NCBI GenBank assembly: GCA_910586445.1
Contig: CAJUHV010000105.1
Location: 1 to 8,842, forward strand
Source of the DNA: an uncultured Eubacterium sp.
Lineage (GTDB): Bacteria; Bacillota; Clostridia; Lachnospirales; Lachnospiraceae
Reading direction: 5' to 3'
DNA length: 8,842 nt
Positions within the stretch are counted from its first letter, which is position 1. Each line of letters opens with the position of its first letter. Both the position numbers and the translations under genes were made by a program. Positions 5,955-8,842 of the stretch are shown here, one piece after another. The notes under the pieces are model-generated. The model was not told the origin of the DNA. It saw only the letters and a program-made list of their open reading frames with translations, and searched no databases.

Positions 5955-6362
5955 ATGAAATATATCTATACCGCAACATTCGTACCAAATGAAGACGGTA
6001 CCAAATATTACTGCAGAGTACCTGATCTGCCTGGATGCATCACCACCGGCAGTAGTATTGATGATGCCATTGAGATGACTACTGATGCGGCCAGCGGCTG
6101 GCTCGTAGTGGCAGAGGATGAAGGAAACGAGATCCCTGCTGCCACCCCGCAGCACAAGCTAGACATTCCCGAAAATGCCACCTGTTCCATTATTCGTGTT
6201 GACACGCTTGCATACCGGGCCGCAACTGACACCAGGGCAGTCCGCAAAAATGTCTCCCTGCCTGCCTGGATGGCTGCCCTGGCAGAAAAGCGGGGTGTGA
6301 ACTGCTCCCAGGTTCTCCAAGATGGACTTATGCAGCTGCTCAATGCCAATCATGCAAGATAA
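5955..6362 (+). CDS. hicB: HicB antitoxin
   Basis: Antitoxin that binds and neutralises HicA and, with it, represses the operon. It has 135 residues. The N-terminal HicB domain (about 1-60) has MKYIYTATFVPNEDG, RVPDLPGCITTGSSIDDAIE and a WLVVAEDEGNEIPAATP segment. After a linker, residues about 95-132 (VRKNVSLPAWMAALAEKRGVNCSQVLQDGLMQLL) form the DNA-binding ribbon-helix-helix part. That form suits the direct-repeat operator upstream of hicA. The start has AAGGAGG about 8 bases before the ATG, within a structured junction. The gene ends just before the group II intron remnant and has no clear terminator of its own. It is the only intact one of three hicB-like sequences here. Confidence 0.92.
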   Translation: MKYIYTATFVPNEDGTKYYCRVPDLPGCITTGSSIDDAIEMTTDAASGWLVVAEDEGNEIPAATPQHKLDIPENATCSIIRVDTLAYRAATDTRAVRKNVSLPAWMAALAEKRGVNCSQVLQDGLMQLLNANHAR

Positions 6363-6369
6363 GCCTGAC

Positions 6370-6445
6370 AGAATTAGGTAGATAATTATTTTATCTACCT
6401 AACCTCCCACACCACCGTACATACGGTTCCGTATACGGCGGTTCC
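6370..6445 (-). ncRNA. Group II intron 3' end: domains V and VI
   Basis: On the minus strand, just after the maturase stop, CCGCCGTA (6441-6434) pairs with TACGGTGG (6419-6412). An inner TACGG-aa-CCGTA helix and a two-base TG bulge complete the layout of catalytic domain V. It is followed by GTGTGGGAGG and a perfect 12-bp hairpin, TTAGGTAGATAA against TTATCTACCTAA (6374-6402), fitting domain VI. The exact 3' splice boundary, near 6365-6372, is not determined. Confidence 0.7.
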
Positions 6446-6800
6446 TTAGTTTTCACATACTTTCAGATAAAACTCTGTGAATGTTGGGTATCCAAGTTCA
6501 CGGAGTTTCTTGTTGTTAAATGCAGTCTGCAATACGAAATATCCACCGCGATACCAGTTTCCGTTCCGCATATCGGCACATATCCATGCTTTTTCTTCTT
6601 CCACACCTAACTTCTGTAATTCTTTGAATTTCGTCTTAACTTTCTTCCATTGTTTCCAGTAGATGGTTCTCATCTTATGTCTCAGCCATTCATCGACTTC
6701 TTTTTGTCAGTTCTCTGATTTTATCTTTCATCTTTGCTGCTGACTTTGGATGCACCTGAAATCTACATTTTCTTTACAACGGTAAAATGCTTCCATGGAA
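6446..6800 (-). pseudogene. ltrA: Group II intron reverse transcriptase/maturase, C-terminal fragment
   Basis: Fragment of LtrA-type proteins, which reverse-transcribe and help splice group II introns. The longest frame (6446-6697) reads VDEWLRHKMRTIYWKQWKKV, then KELQKLGVEEEKAWICADMRNG and ends YPTFTEFYLKVCEN, the usual maturase C-terminus. Immediately upstream, in another frame, is RFQVHPKSAAKMKDKIRELT, the preceding maturase block. The roughly 35-40 residues that normally separate the two blocks are deleted, with a one-base frame change near 6698. Further upstream, FYRCKE fits only if one A is restored in the A-run near 6770. Everything N-terminal, including the polymerase YADD motif, is absent. 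It is non-functional. Confidence 0.8.
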
Positions 6801-6841
6801 TTGCCTTACTGTTATTGTACGGTAAATAAAGTGCAGCATAA

Positions 6842-7018
6842 AAGAAATTCTTTGTTGTATTTCCTGACCTTAACTGGCTCGCGACCCAAGGCGATAATTT
6901 TGAAGATGCTATGGAAATGGCTGTCGAATGCTTAGCTGGTTATCTTCACACTTGCCAGATGGATGGAGACGATATACCCAGACCGTCAAAATTAACTGAT
7001 ATTGACCGTAAACGGTAG
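6842..7018 (+). pseudogene. hicB antitoxin fragment 2, interrupted by IS66
   Basis: The plus frame reads KKFFVVFPDLNWLATQGDNF, then EDAMEMAVECLAGYLHTCQM and DGDDIPRPSKLTDID. These are the strand-helix core and PDL motif of HicB. The N-terminal 10-20 residues are missing: an in-frame stop lies at 6839-6841 and no start is visible. After the Asp codon at 7004-7006 the sequence enters the IS66 end, which supplies RKR and a TAG at 7016-7018. Bases 6923-7006 match 4390-4473 with four differences, three of them synonymous. The ribbon-helix-helix half should lie beyond the far end of the IS, outside this window. Confidence 0.82.
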
Positions 7019-7038
7019 ATAGTGGGTACCTATACAAA

Positions 7039-7079
7039 ACTGGAGCAAACCTGTATGATAGAAACAGATTTGCTCCAGT
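7039..7079 (-). terminator. tnpC terminator near the IS66 end
   Basis: ACTGGAGCAAA (7039-7049) and TTTGCTCCAGT (7069-7079) form a perfect 11-bp stem, extended by CTGT/ACAG after one mismatch. On the minus strand it starts 2 bases after the tnpC stop and is followed by TTTTG. The plus side reads CTTTATTT, so it may also block transcription entering the element. Confidence 0.75.
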
Positions 7080-7081
7080 CT

Positions 7082-8701
7082 TTATTTCACTTCACTTTTA
7101 TTGGGCTTGCGGCAATTCGCTGGCAGGCCTGGTGACCAGGGGAGCAGGTCATCCAGAAAACCGCGGTCTGTATCATCCAGATGCTTTGGGATCTCGGTAA
7201 GCAGAAATTCAAAGTAATCATACGGTTTCAGGTTATTTACTTTCGCGGTTTCCGCAATGCTGTAGATGATGGCGCTGGACTTTGCACCGGCAGTGGTATC
7301 GATCATTACCCAGTTTTTCTTGCCGGTGCAGAATCCGCGGATGGACTGTTCCGCAGCGTTATTGTCCATCGGTACTTCGCCGTCGTCCAGGAACACTTTC
7401 AGGTATTTCTCCTGGTTCAGGGAATAATTGAAACCTTCCCACGTCTTGCTTTTCTGCGGCACTTTCGGGAGGTTTTCACGAACCCATGCGAAATAAGCCT
7501 CCACCAGGGGCTTTACGCTCAGCTGGCGGCGGTTTTTCCGTTCTTCCGCCGGGAGATCTTTTAACTGTTTTTCCTCCCGGTAGATCGCCTGTATCATGGT
7601 CAGCGCAAGATATGCGCGGCTGTCCTTCTGCTTTGCTTTCGGCAGCGCTTTTACTGCTTCATCAAACCTGCGCCTCGCATGGGACCAGCACCCGGCAATC
7701 TTCAGATCTTCCCGTTCCTCTTCGATCGTATGATAAACCTGATAGCCGTCCGTGACGCATACCCCGCTGAAATCCTTCAGGAATTCCCTTGGATGGCTGG
7801 CGTTGCGCGTCCTCTGGTATTCATACAGGACGATCTGGCATTCCGTATACATCCGTCCGGTGCGGTATACCCACATATAGCTTTTGCTCCCGGCAGGGCG
7901 GCCGTCCTTATTCACCAGCACGGGCGTCTCGCCTGCCTGCAAAACGTGGCAGCCGTACAGCTTTTCGTGGAGGTAATCATAAAGAACCGCAAGGCAACGG
8001 TCTGCGCACTGGATCGTCCAGTTCGCCATGTTCTGTCTTGAAATGTGCAGGCCATAACGTTCAAACTCCTGTTCCTGCCGGTAAAGCGGCACGGCATTGA
8101 CATATTTGGCGTTCATCACCGCCGCCTCCAGCGAAGGGGAAACAAGGCTCCCCCTTAATAAAGCCTGCGGATGCGGTGCCCTGATGGCCGCTTCTGTTTT
8201 TTTCCCTGCATATACCTTTACGCGGTGTTCTTCCACCTCGATTTTCGCCGGAGTAAAGCTGTACCTGCGGTATACTTCATCCGGGAGCTGTTTCCAGCCG
8301 TCTTTTCCAAATTTATCTTCCAGCTCCTCATCCGTCATGGAATGTTCCGCCACAACTGCCGGAATCCCGTCCAGGCCTTCTTCCCGTTTTCCCTGCTTTT
8401 TCTTCGGCCCTGTGCGGGGAACGTCCTCCGGCTCATCTGTGCTTTCCTCCGCAGCGACAGCTTCGGATTCGTTAAAGAATACAATTTTCCCGTCCACTTC
8501 CATAAAGGAGATCTGTTCTTCGGCCCCATGTTTCTCCGATGACCTGCCAAACCGGTGCCGTTTTAAATCCGCCATCTGTTCCAAAACAAGCTGGAGCGTA
8601 TGGTCGATATTTTCAAGCTGCTCCTGCTGCGACAGGAACAGCCTGATAAGCGTTTCCCTGTCAAGGCTGTTCAGCTGTTCTTCCGTATATTTTAAGGCCA
8701 T
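7082..8701 (-). CDS. tnpC: IS66 family transposase TnpC, first catalytic Asp replaced by Gly
   Basis: DDE transposase of IS66 elements. It has 539 residues, full length for the family. Residues 5-50 form the N-terminal leucine-zipper region ending KRHRFGRSSEK. An acidic, Lys-rich linker (about 76-110) follows. The zinc-finger region (about 115-165) lacks the cysteine pairs of classic members. The DDE domain spans about 180-455, followed by the C-terminal domain to about 510. The second catalytic Asp318 (VCVTDGYQVYH) and Glu451 (MDNNAAEQSIR) are present. The first motif, normally ADETP, reads QAGETPVLV: codon 257 is GGC (7931-7933), one transition from GAC. The enzyme is therefore probably inactive. 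The start at 8701 has GGGAG about 10 bases upstream. The frame is open to 8779, but without family sequence. Confidence 0.9.
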   Translation of the reverse strand: MALKYTEEQLNSLDRETLIRLFLSQQEQLENIDHTLQLVLEQMADLKRHRFGRSSEKHGAEEQISFMEVDGKIVFFNESEAVAAEESTDEPEDVPRTGPKKKQGKREEGLDGIPAVVAEHSMTDEELEDKFGKDGWKQLPDEVYRRYSFTPAKIEVEEHRVKVYAGKKTEAAIRAPHPQALLRGSLVSPSLEAAVMNAKYVNAVPLYRQEQEFERYGLHISRQNMANWTIQCADRCLAVLYDYLHEKLYGCHVLQAGETPVLVNKDGRPAGSKSYMWVYRTGRMYTECQIVLYEYQRTRNASHPREFLKDFSGVCVTDGYQVYHTIEEEREDLKIAGCWSHARRRFDEAVKALPKAKQKDSRAYLALTMIQAIYREEKQLKDLPAEERKNRRQLSVKPLVEAYFAWVRENLPKVPQKSKTWEGFNYSLNQEKYLKVFLDDGEVPMDNNAAEQSIRGFCTGKKNWVMIDTTAGAKSSAIIYSIAETAKVNNLKPYDYFEFLLTEIPKHLDDTDRGFLDDLLPWSPGLPANCRKPNKSEVK

Positions 8702-8731
8702 GCTTTTTTCTCCCGGTATCCTGACAGCCTT

Positions 8732-8737
8732 ATTATA
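8732..8737 (-). promoter_or_regulatory. Internal extended -10 promoter before tnpC
   Basis: The minus strand reads ATGGTATAAT about 30 bases before the tnpC ATG. It is a perfect -10 with a TGn extension and no good -35. It could express tnpC independently of tnpAB, or be chance. Confidence 0.4.
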
Positions 8738-8842
8738 CCATGAATATGGGATTTTTGCTGACCGGGGCGTTTCCGGCATTCGTCATGATGCCTGTGCTGT
8801 AACGCGGCGCTGAGATGATTTTTGAAGGACGTTTTTTTATGG

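Larger units (their letters stand above)
6370..6800 (-). mobile_element. Group II intron remnant, 5' truncated
   Basis: Only the 3' part survives: the end of the reverse transcriptase/maturase gene plus domains V and VI. The ribozyme domains I-III, most of domain IV and the polymerase part of the enzyme are missing, so the element cannot splice or move. It lies between the intact hicB and a broken hicB fragment. Its truncated side is toward the latter, with the limit near 6790-6800. Confidence 0.75.
7008..8842 (-). mobile_element. IS66-family insertion sequence, partial (runs off window)
   Basis: The terminus begins GTAAACGGTAGATAGTGGG at 7008, matching the GTAA-type ends of IS66 elements. 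It abuts hicB fragment 2 exactly where homology to fragment 1 stops. The element is inserted with tnpC reading toward this end. A typical IS66 also carries tnpA and tnpB upstream of tnpC, which would lie to the right of 8842. The other terminal repeat and the 8-bp target duplication are outside the window. Positions 8738-8842 contain no recognisable gene end. Confidence 0.8.

Noticed and set aside
8097..8813. 238-residue plus-strand frame opposite tnpC
   Set aside because: Serine-rich antisense shadow of a clear IS66 transposase.
1..8842. tRNA, rRNA or known riboswitch
   Set aside because: None of the hallmark sequences or cloverleaf-like folds was seen in the gene-free stretches.

Overview
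The window looks like an accessory, decaying stretch of a Firmicutes chromosome, most likely a gut Lachnospiraceae or related Clostridia. The reasons are strong AGGAGG-type ribosome binding sites, near-consensus sigma-A promoters, moderate GC, and the gene families present (Rpn-type nuclease, HicAB, IS66, group II intron). The organism call is inference from gene content and style only.

Layout. Positions 1-142 hold two hairpin-forming inverted repeats. Positions 143-2962 (minus strand) are a TRAP transporter operon in the order dctP, dctQ, dctM. DctP is intact. dctQ has a one-base frameshift in a six-A run, and dctM has an in-frame TAA that removes the last helix. As sequenced, the transporter should not work although its binding protein is still encoded. 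A promoter with a 14-bp palindrome precedes dctP. Positions 2963-3377 are intergenic and carry three terminator-like hairpins. Positions 3378-4181 (minus) are an intact Rpn/PD-(D/E)XK nuclease-transposase with its own extended -10 promoter and terminator.

Positions 4390-7007 are a toxin-antitoxin graveyard around one intact system. A 5'- and 3'-truncated hicB fragment (4390-4644) is followed by debris of unrecognised genes (4692-5241), a small hypothetical gene with a consensus promoter (5320-5544), and a complete hicA-hicB pair (5736-6362). The pair is driven by a consensus promoter overlaid with four phased TTGTGTA heptamers. Next come a 5'-truncated group II intron remnant on the minus strand (6370-6800) and a second hicB fragment (6842-7007). 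That fragment shares an 84-bp, about 95% identical segment with the first.

From 7008 to the window edge is an IS66-family element on the minus strand. Its GTAA terminus abuts the second hicB fragment exactly where the two fragments stop matching, so the IS appears to have landed in that hicB. Its TnpC is full length, but the first catalytic aspartate (the DET motif) reads GET, so the transposase is probably inactive.

Taken together, the intact and plausibly working units are dctP, the Rpn gene, the 74-residue orphan and hicAB. The most interesting signals are the hicAB control region (phased operator and alternative hairpins over the hicB start) and the pattern of independent inactivating lesions. 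I found no clearly new defence or biosynthetic system.
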